DNA of 64,000 nt from Sulfurovum sp. (GTDB lineage: Bacteria > Campylobacterota > Campylobacteria > Campylobacterales > Sulfurovaceae): the NCBI GenBank assembly GCA_002733215.1, contig NVUY01000009.1, positions 3,416-67,415 of the forward strand, given 5' to 3'. Every line of letters starts with the position of its first letter. Position 1 is the first letter of the stretch. Positions 16,793 through 25,686 of the stretch are shown here, piece by piece. The notes beneath the pieces are model-generated. The model saw only the letters and a program-made list of their open reading frames with translations. It was not told the origin of the DNA and searched no databases. A program made the position numbers and the translations under genes.

Positions 16793-16845
16793 TTATATTC
16801 CTATTTTTATGCTAATTTAAATAGGTGTTGTGAGGACACGGCAAC

Positions 16846-17520
16846 CTACAAAATTTTTAATAAATTTTCAAAATCATCTACGACCATATCGGGATCATAG
16901 ATGCCAATATCTTCACCATAATTATACCCATAAGTCACAGCAACACTCTGCATACCGCAGCCATTTGCTGCCAAAATGTCATTTTTAGAGTCACCAACCA
17001 TCACACATTCATCAACAGAAACACTTAACTTATCACAGACATACAGTAAGGGAGCAGGGTCTGGCTTTTTTTGAGGCAAAGAGTCACCACCTAAAATGAG
17101 TTCAAACAAACCTTCAAGCTCCAAACCTTCTAAAATAGGTGCTACAAAAGCAAAAGGTTTGTTGGTCACAATAGCCAAACGATAACCCATCCCTTTTAAT
17201 ATTTTCAGAGTTACAGGGACATGGGGATAAGCAACCGTAGAGATACAGAGATTTTTTGCATAAAAAGTTAAAAAAATATCAAGTGCTTCAGCCGATAGAG
17301 CTCTATTAAGATCTGGATCTATCTTTCTGCGTCCCGATAGAGCACGATTGACCAAAACCTGAGCACCATTACCTACCCAGCCACCTATGATCTCTTCAGC
17401 AAAAGTATCACGGTTTAAAGTCTCTAACATATGGTTCACAGCAAGTGCTAAGTCTGGTGCAGAGTTAATGAGTGTACCATCCAGATCAAAGAGTATGACT
17501 TTTTTATTATTCAATTTCAA
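16846..17520 (-). CDS. gph: HAD hydrolase, phosphoglycolate phosphatase type
   Basis: The HAD motifs are clear: LFDLDGTLI (motif I with the nucleophilic Asp), VTNKP (motif II), KKPDP with the motif III lysine, and VGDSKNDILAA (motif IV). It probably dephosphorylates 2-phosphoglycolate. The frame is open up to an ATG at 17619, but that start has no ribosome binding site and adds a tail outside the fold. A TTG at 17520, six bases after AAGG, gives a normal length of about 224 residues and is preferred. The gene is divergent from the siroheme reductase gene. Confidence 0.8.
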   Translation of the reverse strand: MKLNNKKVILFDLDGTLINSAPDLALAVNHMLETLNRDTFAEEIIGGWVGNGAQVLVNRALSGRRKIDPDLNRALSAEALDIFLTFYAKNLCISTVAYPHVPVTLKILKGMGYRLAIVTNKPFAFVAPILEGLELEGLFELILGGDSLPQKKPDPAPLLYVCDKLSVSVDECVMVGDSKNDILAANGCGMQSVAVTYGYNYGEDIGIYDPDMVVDDFENLLKIL

Positions 17521-17641
17521 AGTGAACCTTGCTGTGTCTATTTCTGCGATTATACATTTTTTTGCTAAAACATGAGCATTATTACCAACATTAAAGTAAT
17601 TTTTATTGACCAATGTCATGTTCTGACGTTAAATGTTTCAG

Positions 17642-17647
17642 TATACT
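17642..17647 (+). promoter_or_regulatory. -10 element giving a probable leaderless reductase mRNA
   Basis: TATACT ends exactly 6 bases before the ATG at 17654, and no Shine-Dalgarno sequence is present. Transcription would start at the A of the start codon. Confidence 0.4.
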
Positions 17648-17653
17648 TTGTGC

Positions 17654-19366
17654 ATGATAGTTGAAATAAAAGAAAATACAGATAAATTGAACTGGCGAGA
17701 ACGTCTTAAGGTAGAACGTAAACCTCTTGACTACTTAGAAAACATAGAGCAGATACATTTTTCTATGATTGGTGATAATGAAAGAGCCTACCTGCAAGAC
17801 GCGGGTATTTATAACCATGAGGCTGAAGAAGATATGTTTGCGCTTAGGCTCAGGTTCGGTGCTGGTCGCATCTTACCTGAGCAAATGCTACGTATTGCAA
17901 AGATTGTTAAACATCATGACTTAGACATTATTTTGACGGCACGCGCTCAAATGCAATTGCATGGGTTAGACTCCGATAATATTTTAGAAGTATGGAAAGA
18001 GCTCAATGAAAATGGTATCTCAACCTGGCAGACTTTTGGGGATAATGTACGAAACATTGTGACCGATGTGTATGATGGCAGAGGGGTCTATGCGGAGATA
18101 GAAGTTTACCCCTACATAGAACAGATGCAAGAATATATCTTAAATAAGCCAAGATTTATAGGTCTGCTTCCTAGAAGAGTTTCTGTTGGCATTTCTGGGA
18201 ACAGGGCGAACCTTAACTCTTTTTTTGCAAACGATCTGTTTTTTGCTTTAGCTGAGAAAAATGGCAAAGAAGGCGTTAATATAAAGGGCTTTAATGTTTA
18301 CCTTGGTGGTAAAAACTCAGAACTCGCACTTGATGCAAATGTATTTTTAAAACCAAGTCAGGTTGTAGAGTATTTTATAGCGGTCATTGAGGCTTTTCAT
18401 CTTCATGGGTTTAGAGGCACAAGAGGGAAAACGAGACTGTTCCATTGGTTAGAAGAAGAGGGGATGGAGGGGTTAAAAAAGAAGATAGACAAGGAACATA
18501 ATTTAGAGTATACGACAAAAGGCACTTTATTATTAGAAAAATATGACAGAAGCACTTCAGGTCGCTTAAAAGATAACACTTTTGTTTATGCCTATCATAC
18601 AGATTTTGCACGTGTAAGTGCAGATACCTTCATCAAGCTCTCTGAGTTTGCTTCTAAGCATAAGGCGGAAGTACGTTTAGGTATTGACCAGCATATGTAT
18701 TTTTTAGGACTTGAAAGTCCAGTGACCCCTTTTGAAAATGACAATACCGTTTCAACGATTTCAGCTTGCGCAGGAAGTGAGCATTGTAACTTCTCCTTTT
18801 GGCATGTAAAAGATGATACACGTTACCTTCCATTGGCACTCATAGAAAAATACAATATCATGATTGGATTTTCCAGCTGTATAAAAGGTTGTGGTAAACA
18901 TCAACATTGCGATATTGGCTTAATAGGTATGAAAACAAGTGCTTATGGACGCGCTGAACATGCTGCAAGGGTGTATCTTGGCGGGGAACATACTTTTGGT
19001 TTGAATGTTGCCAGGTATTTAAACATTTCAGTCCCTAAAGAATCCCTAAACAGCTTTTTAGAAGTAATCATAAGAGAGTTTGAACACAGTGGATATAGTG
19101 ACTTTGAAGACTTTAGTAAAGAAGTTTTAAACACCTATAGTGCAGACTTTTTATGTTTATGGTTCTTAGCTAAATTAAGCAGCGAGACAGAGGTCTTTCT
19201 TCAAAAAAATGCCGAACTCCTAGAAGAGGCATGCACACAAGCAGAAAGAAAAACACTCAATGAAAACTTTTCCACTGTGATACCTAGTCCAGACTTTAAG
19301 GCTTCAAATGAAATTTCCAGACTTAGCAAAGGGTTATGGAATGGAGAAGCTGAAATGACGGCTTAG
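17654..19366 (+). CDS. Siroheme nitrite/sulfite reductase, haemoprotein
   Basis: The protein of about 570 residues has two ferredoxin-like half-domains and the siroheme/[4Fe-4S] cysteines CAGSEHC and CIKGCGKHQHC in the C-terminal half. It belongs to the assimilatory nitrite/sulfite reductase family, carrying out six-electron reduction of sulfite to sulfide or nitrite to ammonium in the cytoplasm. I cannot decide the substrate from sequence. The start is taken at 17654 rather than the in-frame ATG at 17633, which lies upstream of the -10. No reductase partner subunit is adjacent, so ferredoxin is the likely donor. Confidence 0.85.
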   Translation: MIVEIKENTDKLNWRERLKVERKPLDYLENIEQIHFSMIGDNERAYLQDAGIYNHEAEEDMFALRLRFGAGRILPEQMLRIAKIVKHHDLDIILTARAQMQLHGLDSDNILEVWKELNENGISTWQTFGDNVRNIVTDVYDGRGVYAEIEVYPYIEQMQEYILNKPRFIGLLPRRVSVGISGNRANLNSFFANDLFFALAEKNGKEGVNIKGFNVYLGGKNSELALDANVFLKPSQVVEYFIAVIEAFHLHGFRGTRGKTRLFHWLEEEGMEGLKKKIDKEHNLEYTTKGTLLLEKYDRSTSGRLKDNTFVYAYHTDFARVSADTFIKLSEFASKHKAEVRLGIDQHMYFLGLESPVTPFENDNTVSTISACAGSEHCNFSFWHVKDDTRYLPLALIEKYNIMIGFSSCIKGCGKHQHCDIGLIGMKTSAYGRAEHAARVYLGGEHTFGLNVARYLNISVPKESLNSFLEVIIREFEHSGYSDFEDFSKEVLNTYSADFLCLWFLAKLSSETEVFLQKNAELLEEACTQAERKTLNENFSTVIPSPDFKASNEISRLSKGLWNGEAEMTA

Positions 19367-19426
19367 AGGGTTCAATTTAATGACTTTCAGATAAAATGTA
19401 CTTAAAGGGATCTCTAACACACCCCC

Positions 19427-19528
19427 AATGGCATTAGGCTAAGCGTTTAGGAGCAGGGACTTTAGTCCCGTTTTATGGGACTAAAGTCCCTGCTCCAAGA
19501 ATAAATTTATGCTTAGCTTAATGGCATT
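19427..19528. repeat. Palindromic MITE/REP-like element
   Basis: A perfect 20-base inverted repeat (GGAGCAGGGACTTTAGTCCC at 19450-19469 and its complement at 19477-19496, 7-base loop) sits inside an outer inverted repeat of 18 bases with two mismatches (19427-19444 and 19511-19528). The outermost nine bases, AATGGCATT, also occur as a direct repeat at both ends and could be a target-site duplication. There is no coding capacity. It lies between two plus-strand genes and could also end transcription. Confidence 0.75.
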
Positions 19529-19562
19529 GAACCCACCCTACAATACCTATTGAAAGAAATAT

Positions 19563-20630
19563 ATGAAACCAATCTACCCTCTAAACATCAAAAATGAATT
19601 TGTATTTAACTCCTCTGCCAGAGACTTTACCGTTGAAGAGATACCTCTTTATGAGTTTACAGGTGAGGGTGAGCATTTGGTGCTTCATGTGCGCAAGAAA
19701 GACATGACTACCTGGGAGATGCTCGATGCCATTTCCAACCATGTGGGTATCCGTCGTCGTGACATGGGATATGCGGGGCTAAAAGATAAACATGCGATGA
19801 CCATACAATACATCTCGGTGATGGCCATACATGAAGAGAAGCTCAAGGCGTTTACCCATGACAAGATCAAGATACTCTCTACCGTACGGCACAACAACAA
19901 GATACGCGTAGGGCACTTAAAGGGTAACCGTTTTAAGATCCGTCTTAAAAAAGTACTTGGTGTTCAAAAAGACAAGCTGGACTCCGTACTCAAATGGATA
20001 AAAAAGAACGGCGTTCCAAACTACTTTGGAAACCAGCGTTTCGGAACAGACGGGAACAACTGGGAAGATGGAAAAAAACTCATAGAGGGCAAACTCAAAA
20101 TGCGTGACAGAAAAACAAAAGAGTTTCTCATGGGATCTTACCAGTCTTACCTCTTTAATAACTGGTTGTCCAAACGTATGGAACTCAATCACCTGCTGGA
20201 AAAGTTTACAGAAGCAGAAACAGAACAGGTGATGAATTTACCCGAAGGTTCACTTAAAGGTACAAAAGCACAACCAAACTTCTTTAAACTTGTAGAAGGG
20301 GATGTGATGATGCATTACCCTTATGGGCGTTTATTTAATGTAGAGAATTTAGAAGAAGAAGCCAAACGTTTTGAGAGCAAAGACATCGCTCCGGCAGGTC
20401 TACTTCCGGGGAAGAAGACTAAAAGATCAGAAGGCGTAGCAGGTCTCATAGAAGCACCGTTTGCCGAAGAGATGAACCTTAATGGAGCCAGACGCTATGC
20501 ATGGATACAGGTGACTGAGATCACAAAAAACTATGTAGAAGAAAAAGCCCATTATGAACTTTCTTTTGTTTTACCTAAAGGGTGTTATGCAACGAATGTA
20601 TTGGATGTATTGAGAGGTGGTGGAGCTTAG
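19563..20630 (+). CDS. truD: tRNA pseudouridine(13) synthase TruD
   Basis: The 355-residue protein has the TruD hallmarks GYAGLKDKHA near residue 78 (catalytic Asp) and NYFGNQRFGTDGNNW near residue 158. TruD converts uridine 13 of tRNA-Glu to pseudouridine. The central insertion and the C-terminal LPKGCYATNVL are as expected for the family. It stands alone between intergenic elements and the lipoprotein gene. Confidence 0.93.
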   Translation: MKPIYPLNIKNEFVFNSSARDFTVEEIPLYEFTGEGEHLVLHVRKKDMTTWEMLDAISNHVGIRRRDMGYAGLKDKHAMTIQYISVMAIHEEKLKAFTHDKIKILSTVRHNNKIRVGHLKGNRFKIRLKKVLGVQKDKLDSVLKWIKKNGVPNYFGNQRFGTDGNNWEDGKKLIEGKLKMRDRKTKEFLMGSYQSYLFNNWLSKRMELNHLLEKFTEAETEQVMNLPEGSLKGTKAQPNFFKLVEGDVMMHYPYGRLFNVENLEEEAKRFESKDIAPAGLLPGKKTKRSEGVAGLIEAPFAEEMNLNGARRYAWIQVTEITKNYVEEKAHYELSFVLPKGCYATNVLDVLRGGGA

Positions 20631-20692
20631 AACTACACACAATCTCTACACTTTTATCTTATAACATACAAAAGAATTAAAAGGAGAGGAAG

Positions 20693-21277
20693 ATGATAAG
20701 AAAAAAACTTAAACACATAGGTGCCATAACTGTGCTCTCATCCACACTGTTTTTTAGTGCATGTACACCTCAGGATCAGGCCTTTGTTGCCGGTATGGGT
20801 ACGGGTATCGTTGTGGCATCGGCCTATAGTTATCCTTACTATTATAATCAGCCCTATTATTTTTATGGTGGCAGGTATTATTATGGTGGATACTATCGCG
20901 GCGGATATTATCACTACCGTGGACACAGATACAGAAGGGGTCACTACTATAATCGCGGATACAGATACTATAACGGACGTCGTTACAGGGCACAGGTGGG
21001 ACACCATGGTTATTATAAAAGCAAAAAACAGTATAAGAACCGACACAGTTATAAGAAAAACAGAAACTATCGCAATGATGGAAACCGATATAACAAGAAT
21101 AAAAGAGATAACCGCCATACTGATAAGAGAGATCGAAGTTATATAAAAAATAAAGACAGACGCAAAACAAACAACAGTACCCGAAGCTATAGTAACAATA
21201 GAGCTCGAAGCAATACAAATAGAAGTAGAAGTAGCAGAAGTGGAAATGTTAGGTCACATAATACACGTGCACGATGA
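20693..21277 (+). CDS. Tyr/Gly/Arg-rich low-complexity lipoprotein
   Basis: A signal peptide with lipobox FFSAC (Cys near residue 24) is followed by a Tyr/Gly-rich segment (about residues 45-105) and a basic Arg/Lys/Asn/Ser-rich tail to residue 194. The mature protein is strongly positively charged and has no recognisable domain. It is likely an envelope lipoprotein; the basic, aromatic tail could bind polyanions or the outer surface. AAGGAGAGG precedes the start. Frames on both strands over this DNA are also open because of the biased composition, and are rejected. Confidence 0.75.
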   Translation: MIRKKLKHIGAITVLSSTLFFSACTPQDQAFVAGMGTGIVVASAYSYPYYYNQPYYFYGGRYYYGGYYRGGYYHYRGHRYRRGHYYNRGYRYYNGRRYRAQVGHHGYYKSKKQYKNRHSYKKNRNYRNDGNRYNKNKRDNRHTDKRDRSYIKNKDRRKTNNSTRSYSNNRARSNTNRSRSSRSGNVRSHNTRAR

Positions 21278-21309
21278 TAAATACTTGAATGTGTGAGGAA
21301 TTAAAAAAG

Positions 21310-21408
21310 TATCTTAGATAGGCAAAGAGAATGCTGTCTTGTTGGTAGTCAAGACAGAAAAGTTATTTCTAAAAGGAGGAAGAATAAAAATGCTGCCTAC
21401 CTAAGATA
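21310..21408 (+). other. Structured intergenic element with a four-codon ORF
   Basis: TATCTTAGATAGGCA (21310-21324) pairs with TGCCTACCTAAGATA (21394-21408) at 14 of 15 positions, enclosing a hairpin CTGTCTTG/CAAGACAG (21334-21357). Just inside the right arm AAAAGGAGGA precedes ATGCTGCCTACCTAA, a four-codon reading frame. The element lies between two convergent genes. It could be a small RNA, an attenuator-like structure or a short mobile repeat. Confidence 0.45.
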
Positions 21409-21513
21409 TGTCCGAAGTATAACCAATTAAGATAAAATTACTCTTAAAATTAGAACTTATAACTATAATTTGTCTAAATTATTTTACTTTTTCTACAATA
21501 TCATCCATTCAAG

Positions 21514-21855
21514 CTAACAGACAAGCCAGTTTTCCATCTTAAATATCTCTTCGGTGGACGGCATTCCCTTCCACCCATTTGATTCTAAGTACATCATCTT
21601 ATTTCCAAAGTAGCCTACAATGTATTTTTCTTTATAGATGGGGAATGTCCCTGAGTGAAACATCGCAAAGATATCTTCATGACTCTTTGCTGTCTCATAA
21701 TAAGAATAATCATAACTGTGCAGGGCTGTCATGGCAGTTTGAAGCATCTCATTTTTATGCATGGAAGTACTGAGAATATAGTATGAAGGGTAGGGTACAG
21801 CCGGGTTGTCAAGCAGGTCAGAGATATAAAATTTTTCTTTTTTCTTTTGATACAT
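21514..21855 (-). CDS. Unknown 113-residue protein
   Basis: The protein has no signal peptide or membrane segment and is rich in Tyr, Met and Lys. It looks like a small globular cytoplasmic domain with no cofactor motif; its only cysteine is the last residue. I do not recognise it. It is monocistronic and convergent with the lipoprotein gene, separated by the structured element at 21310-21408. Being long, single-domain and open, it is likely real. Confidence 0.5.
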   Translation of the reverse strand: MYQKKKEKFYISDLLDNPAVPYPSYYILSTSMHKNEMLQTAMTALHSYDYSYYETAKSHEDIFAMFHSGTFPIYKEKYIVGYFGNKMMYLESNGWKGMPSTEEIFKMENWLVC

Positions 21856-21973
21856 GAGAAAAGTATAACGGGAAAACAGACCGAGACTTAAAAATATGTC
21901 AAATTGACATATTTTATAAAGATGTTTGATTTCTTTATCTATATTTCTAAGTATTATAAAGGTTTAGTCAGCC

Positions 21974-21979
21974 TATAAT
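21974..21979 (+). promoter_or_regulatory. -10 element of the 21998 gene
   Basis: TATAAT lies 18 bases before the ATG at 21998, with AAAGGGA as the ribosome binding site. Confidence 0.5.
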
Positions 21980-21997
21980 ACGTATAAAGGGATTCAA

Positions 21998-22378
21998 ATG
22001 AAAAACATATTACTATCCATAATAGTAGCAGCAACGACACTAAGTGCAGAGGATGAGATATCAAAGTTGCCTAATATACTTTTTACCAGCAGTTATACAG
22101 CCACAAGTGCAGCCACTCACAAAGAACGTGAAGACAGGGCGTTTATAGGTTACTGCTTGCATCTACTTTATCTTCAAACAGACAATATGGACTTAAAAAT
22201 ACTGGGTGTTGACTATGATATTCAAATCGCTGCAAAAGACGTTGCACCTGCAAATGCAACAGAGGCAGATGTAGCAGAAGTCATAAAAGTGTCATGTAAG
22301 AGAGCATTGGAGAACCCGGCTAACTTTAAAGAAACGTTATTTGATGCAATTGAAAAGTATAAAACTGCAGGGAAATAG
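21998..22378 (+). CDS. Small secreted protein of unknown function
   Basis: The 126-residue protein has a signal peptide (residues 1 to about 17, cleavage after LSA). The mature part has two cysteines (GYCLHL and VSCKRA) that could form a disulfide, and is otherwise helical and soluble, so it should be periplasmic. No domain is recognised. It has its own -10 element and ribosome binding site and is probably monocistronic. Confidence 0.6.
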   Translation: MKNILLSIIVAATTLSAEDEISKLPNILFTSSYTATSAATHKEREDRAFIGYCLHLLYLQTDNMDLKILGVDYDIQIAAKDVAPANATEADVAEVIKVSCKRALENPANFKETLFDAIEKYKTAGK

Positions 22379-22507
22379 ACTTTAGAGATTCCTTAAGAGC
22401 AGCATTGGTGATAGATCAAGCCTTTTTACTATTTTCCAACGGTTAACTCTTCTGTTATATCATATGGGCAACCTCTAATAACCCTATATACTCAATTAGC
22501 ATGGTAA

Positions 22508-22513
22508 TATACT
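22508..22513 (+). promoter_or_regulatory. -10 element of the xpaC/telA operon
   Basis: TATACT lies 18 bases before the GTG of the small membrane peptide gene that heads the operon, with AAAAAGGATC between them. Confidence 0.4.
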
Positions 22514-22531
22514 GATAAAAAGGATCATTAA

Positions 22532-22621
22532 GTGGTTGCTTACCAAAAAACATTTGGCCTGATATTTTTACTCTTCTCTGTAGGTGCAGCTGTGTTTGCA
22601 CCACTATTTCAACTTTTTTAA
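22532..22621 (+). CDS. 29-residue membrane peptide heading the xpaC/telA operon
   Basis: A GTG preceded by AAAAAGGATC opens a 29-codon frame ending at TAA 22619-22621. It encodes MVAYQKTF, then a single hydrophobic stretch with GLIFLLFSVG and APLFQLF, so a one-pass membrane peptide. It ends 10 bases before the xpaC-like start, whose ribosome binding site begins in its stop codon. The start signal, composition and spacing argue that it is translated; its role could be as a small regulator or subunit of the stress complex. Confidence 0.5.
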   Translation: MVAYQKTFGLIFLLFSVGAAVFAPLFQLF

Positions 22622-22631
22622 GGATAACCTT

Positions 22632-23456
22632 ATGGCCTCGGTAAAACGCTATAACCCCGAACTTGTCACATGGAAGCGAAAAAAGGGATGGCTCTTTTAC
22701 CTCTTCTTGATCCCACTCTTTTTTGCAGTGATCTTTGCGCTTTTTTCTTTGAACATCAAAGCATTACTATTGAATATCATTGCTTTTTTAATGATGTACA
22801 GCACTTTTTTTGTTGCCAGAAAAGGTTTTGAACAGGAAGTCTCATATAATGAAGCAGAACTGACCAAAGCGCCCAAAACACCTTTTAAGCAGATCGCTGC
22901 ATTTATGCTGATGGGTACAGTGTTTTATGCAGCATATATTGCCGGAAATTATGAACTCTTTAAGTCACTCTTTTTTTCAGTCATCTCTTTTGTTGGGTTT
23001 TTTCTCTATTACGGGTTTGATCCCAAAAAAGACAAGCTCAAAGATTTTGGAGATATCTCTTCCGAGCTGGTACTTAAAATGCTGCATGAAACGGAAGAGA
23101 AGATAGACAGCATTGTCAAAGATGCTAAAAATATCGAAGACAAAGCCTTGTCCCATAAAGTCGACCTGGCTGTACAGAAGTCAAATATGATCTTGGATGC
23201 CCTGGTCGATGATCCTAAAGACATCAGGGTAGCAAGAAAGTTTCTGGTGGTCTATCTGGACGGTATTTTAGATGTGATCTCATCCTATAATAGCGTAGAT
23301 GACGAACATATCAGCCCCCAGACAAGAACAAAACTGCTTGACTTGATGGATGATGTAGAAAAACGCTTTGAAAAAGAGTTGAACAGATTAAAAGCCAATA
23401 ATCTTTTCGATCTGGATGTCAATATAGATACATTAAAAGAACAAATAAAACACTAA
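22632..23456 (+). CDS. XpaC-like membrane protein
   Basis: The 274-residue protein has two pairs of membrane segments in the first 130 residues and a C-terminal helical cytoplasmic domain. It resembles the XpaC family (named from 5-bromo-4-chloroindolyl phosphate hydrolysis), which in Bacillus lies next to a TelA-family gene, as here. AAGGAT precedes the ATG at 22632; an in-frame ATG at 22584 lies within the small peptide gene and is rejected. A role in membrane stress or toxic-compound resistance is inferred from the family and neighbours. Confidence 0.75.
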   Translation: MASVKRYNPELVTWKRKKGWLFYLFLIPLFFAVIFALFSLNIKALLLNIIAFLMMYSTFFVARKGFEQEVSYNEAELTKAPKTPFKQIAAFMLMGTVFYAAYIAGNYELFKSLFFSVISFVGFFLYYGFDPKKDKLKDFGDISSELVLKMLHETEEKIDSIVKDAKNIEDKALSHKVDLAVQKSNMILDALVDDPKDIRVARKFLVVYLDGILDVISSYNSVDDEHISPQTRTKLLDLMDDVEKRFEKELNRLKANNLFDLDVNIDTLKEQIKH

Positions 23457-23463
23457 AGGAAAA

Positions 23464-24621
23464 ATGATGGAAACAAAAGTCAAAGAGATGATAGAAAGCA
23501 CCGTAGAAAAACATGCAGCAGAGGTACCTGCTGTCCTTCCTGCAGAAGAGAATAAACTGCAAGAAGTGATGAAAAAGCTAGATCTGAATGACAGAAATTC
23601 CATCATCTATTTTGGTACGGAAGCACAGGAAAAACTTGATGAGATCTCCAACCGTATGATAGACGGTGTGCAGAACAAAGACTTAGGTGCAGCAGGTGAT
23701 TCACTCAATCAGATAGTGGCGTCCATCAGAGGATTTGACATTGATGAGCTTAACCCAAACAAGGCTGTGCCATGGTACAAAAAACTCTTTGGTGCTCCCT
23801 CTTCACTTGTGAAGTTTCTTGAAGGCTATGAAGAGGTTCGTGACCAGATAGACATGGTTGCCAATGATCTCGAAAAGCATAAAAGCCAACTCATGAAAGA
23901 TGTTGTCTCCTTGGATAAACTTTATGAAGCGAACCTCGACTACTTTAGAGGGCTTGAACTCTACATTAAAGCGGGTGAAGAGAAGCTCAAGACCTTAGAT
24001 GAGAACATTATTCCCGACTATGTCAAAAAAGCAGAAGGCAAAGAGATGATGGAGATCCAAAATCTCAAAGAGATGCGTGGTTTCAGAGACGATCTTGAAA
24101 GAAAAGTATTTGACCTGAAACTCTCAAGACAGGTAGCTATGCAATCGCTTCCAAGCATAAGACTCGTACAGGAAAATGACAAATCTCTCATCAACAAGAT
24201 CACTTCCACCTTAGTCAATACTGTACCGTTATGGAGAAATCAGCTTGCACAGACCATTACTATTTTCCGTTCACATGATGCAGCTAAGAGCATCAAAGAA
24301 GCCAGTGACCTGACCAATGATCTGCTTGAGAAAAATGCAGATGGTCTCAGAGAAGCAAATCAGGAGGTAAGAACACAGATGGAGAGAGGTATTTATGATA
24401 TAGAGAGTATTAAAAAGGCAAACAATACTCTGGTAGAGACACTCAATGATTCACTAAAAATTGCCCAAGATGGTAAGGTTGCCAGAGAAAAAGCACTGGT
24501 CGATTTGAAAGATACCGAAGCGAAGCTGAAAGATGCACTCCTGTCTATTAAAGCAAAAGGTGAAGAGATAGAAACAGAAGTGGTAGATACGGTAAAAAAC
24601 ATAGAAAACAAGGACGTATAA
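23464..24621 (+). CDS. telA: TelA/KlaA-type toxic anion resistance protein
   Basis: The 385-residue protein is almost entirely helical and hydrophilic, with coiled-coil segments and the conserved block TLVNTVPLWRNQLAQTI near residue 250, characteristic of the TelA/YaaN family. Family members are linked to tellurite and antimicrobial resistance, but the mechanism is not settled. It starts 7 bases after the xpaC-like gene and its stop codon abuts the next start, so the four large genes form one operon. Confidence 0.88.
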   Translation: MMETKVKEMIESTVEKHAAEVPAVLPAEENKLQEVMKKLDLNDRNSIIYFGTEAQEKLDEISNRMIDGVQNKDLGAAGDSLNQIVASIRGFDIDELNPNKAVPWYKKLFGAPSSLVKFLEGYEEVRDQIDMVANDLEKHKSQLMKDVVSLDKLYEANLDYFRGLELYIKAGEEKLKTLDENIIPDYVKKAEGKEMMEIQNLKEMRGFRDDLERKVFDLKLSRQVAMQSLPSIRLVQENDKSLINKITSTLVNTVPLWRNQLAQTITIFRSHDAAKSIKEASDLTNDLLEKNADGLREANQEVRTQMERGIYDIESIKKANNTLVETLNDSLKIAQDGKVAREKALVDLKDTEAKLKDALLSIKAKGEEIETEVVDTVKNIENKDV

Positions 24622-25686
24622 ATGGGACTTTTTGATTTTATATTTGGTGAGTTCATCGATGTCATTGACTGGACAGATGATACACAAAACACCATGGTCT
24701 ATCGCTTCCCGCGCTATGGAAATGAGATCAAATACGGTGCAAAACTCATTGTACGGGAGTCACAGCAGGCAGTCTTTGTAAATGAAGGTAAGATCGCCGA
24801 TATTCTGGGTCCGGGAACCTATGAACTGGAAACCAAGAACCTTCCTGTTCTTACAAAGCTTCAGCATTGGGATCATGGGTTTAACTCTCCTTTTAAAGCT
24901 GAAGTCTATTTTGTCAACACAAAACGTTTCATTAATCTGAAATGGGGTACGAAAAACCCTATTATGCTTAGAGATCCTGAGTTTGGAATGGTCAGGCTTA
25001 GAGCTTTTGGAACCTATGTCATTCGTGTGACTGATCCACAAACATTCATGACAGAGATCGTCGGTACAGATGACGTTTACAGTACAACAGAGATCACACA
25101 GCAGCTAAGCAACATCATTGTGTCCAAATTCGCAACGGTGATGGGAGATCAGGAGATCGCTGCATTGGATCTTGCTAAAAATTATGAAGTTTTAGGTACT
25201 TTCATCACTGCAAAAATATCACCTTTCTTTGAAGCATATGGTTTGTCTTTGACCAATATCTTTGTGGAGAATATCTCTCTTCCTGAAGCGGTTGAAAAAG
25301 CTCTGGATAAAAGAACAAGCAGAGAGATCACCGGTGATCTGGATAAACATATCAAGTATGAGACCGGTAATGCACTGGGTAATGAAAACGGTGGCGGCGC
25401 AGCCGATATGATCGGCATGGGAGCAGGGCTTGCCATGGCATCCAAAATGGCAAACTCTTTAGACGGTACATCCACACCGCCTCCTATACCTTTAACGCAG
25501 GAGCATTACTTTATTGCTGTGAATGAGAAATCTCATGGTCCTTACGATATGAAGCGCATTGAAGCACTTGTCTCTGATGGAACGATCATTGGCGATACCT
25601 TGGTATGGACAGAGGGAATGCCCCAATGGCAAAAGGCCATTACTGTGCTGAGCAGGTATTTTCCGGAGGCACCACCTAAGCTGTGA
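24622..25686 (+). CDS. SPFH-domain protein with C-terminal GYF-like domain
   Basis: The 354-residue protein has an N-terminal SPFH (virion-core-like) domain to about residue 230, a Gly/Ala-rich linker, and a GYF_2-type domain near residues 290-345 containing HGPYDMKRIEALV and GMPQWQKA. It resembles Bacillus YdjI, which acts with PspA-type stress proteins at membranes. It has no membrane segment. It begins at the base after the telA stop and overlaps the next gene by 4 bases (GTGA). Confidence 0.82.
   Translation: MGLFDFIFGEFIDVIDWTDDTQNTMVYRFPRYGNEIKYGAKLIVRESQQAVFVNEGKIADILGPGTYELETKNLPVLTKLQHWDHGFNSPFKAEVYFVNTKRFINLKWGTKNPIMLRDPEFGMVRLRAFGTYVIRVTDPQTFMTEIVGTDDVYSTTEITQQLSNIIVSKFATVMGDQEIAALDLAKNYEVLGTFITAKISPFFEAYGLSLTNIFVENISLPEAVEKALDKRTSREITGDLDKHIKYETGNALGNENGGGAADMIGMGAGLAMASKMANSLDGTSTPPPIPLTQEHYFIAVNEKSHGPYDMKRIEALVSDGTIIGDTLVWTEGMPQWQKAITVLSRYFPEAPPKL

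Noticed and set aside
20738-21218. Long open frames on both strands over the Tyr/Arg-rich lipoprotein gene
   Set aside because: They arise from the biased codon composition of the plus-strand gene, which has the ribosome binding site, signal peptide and lipobox.
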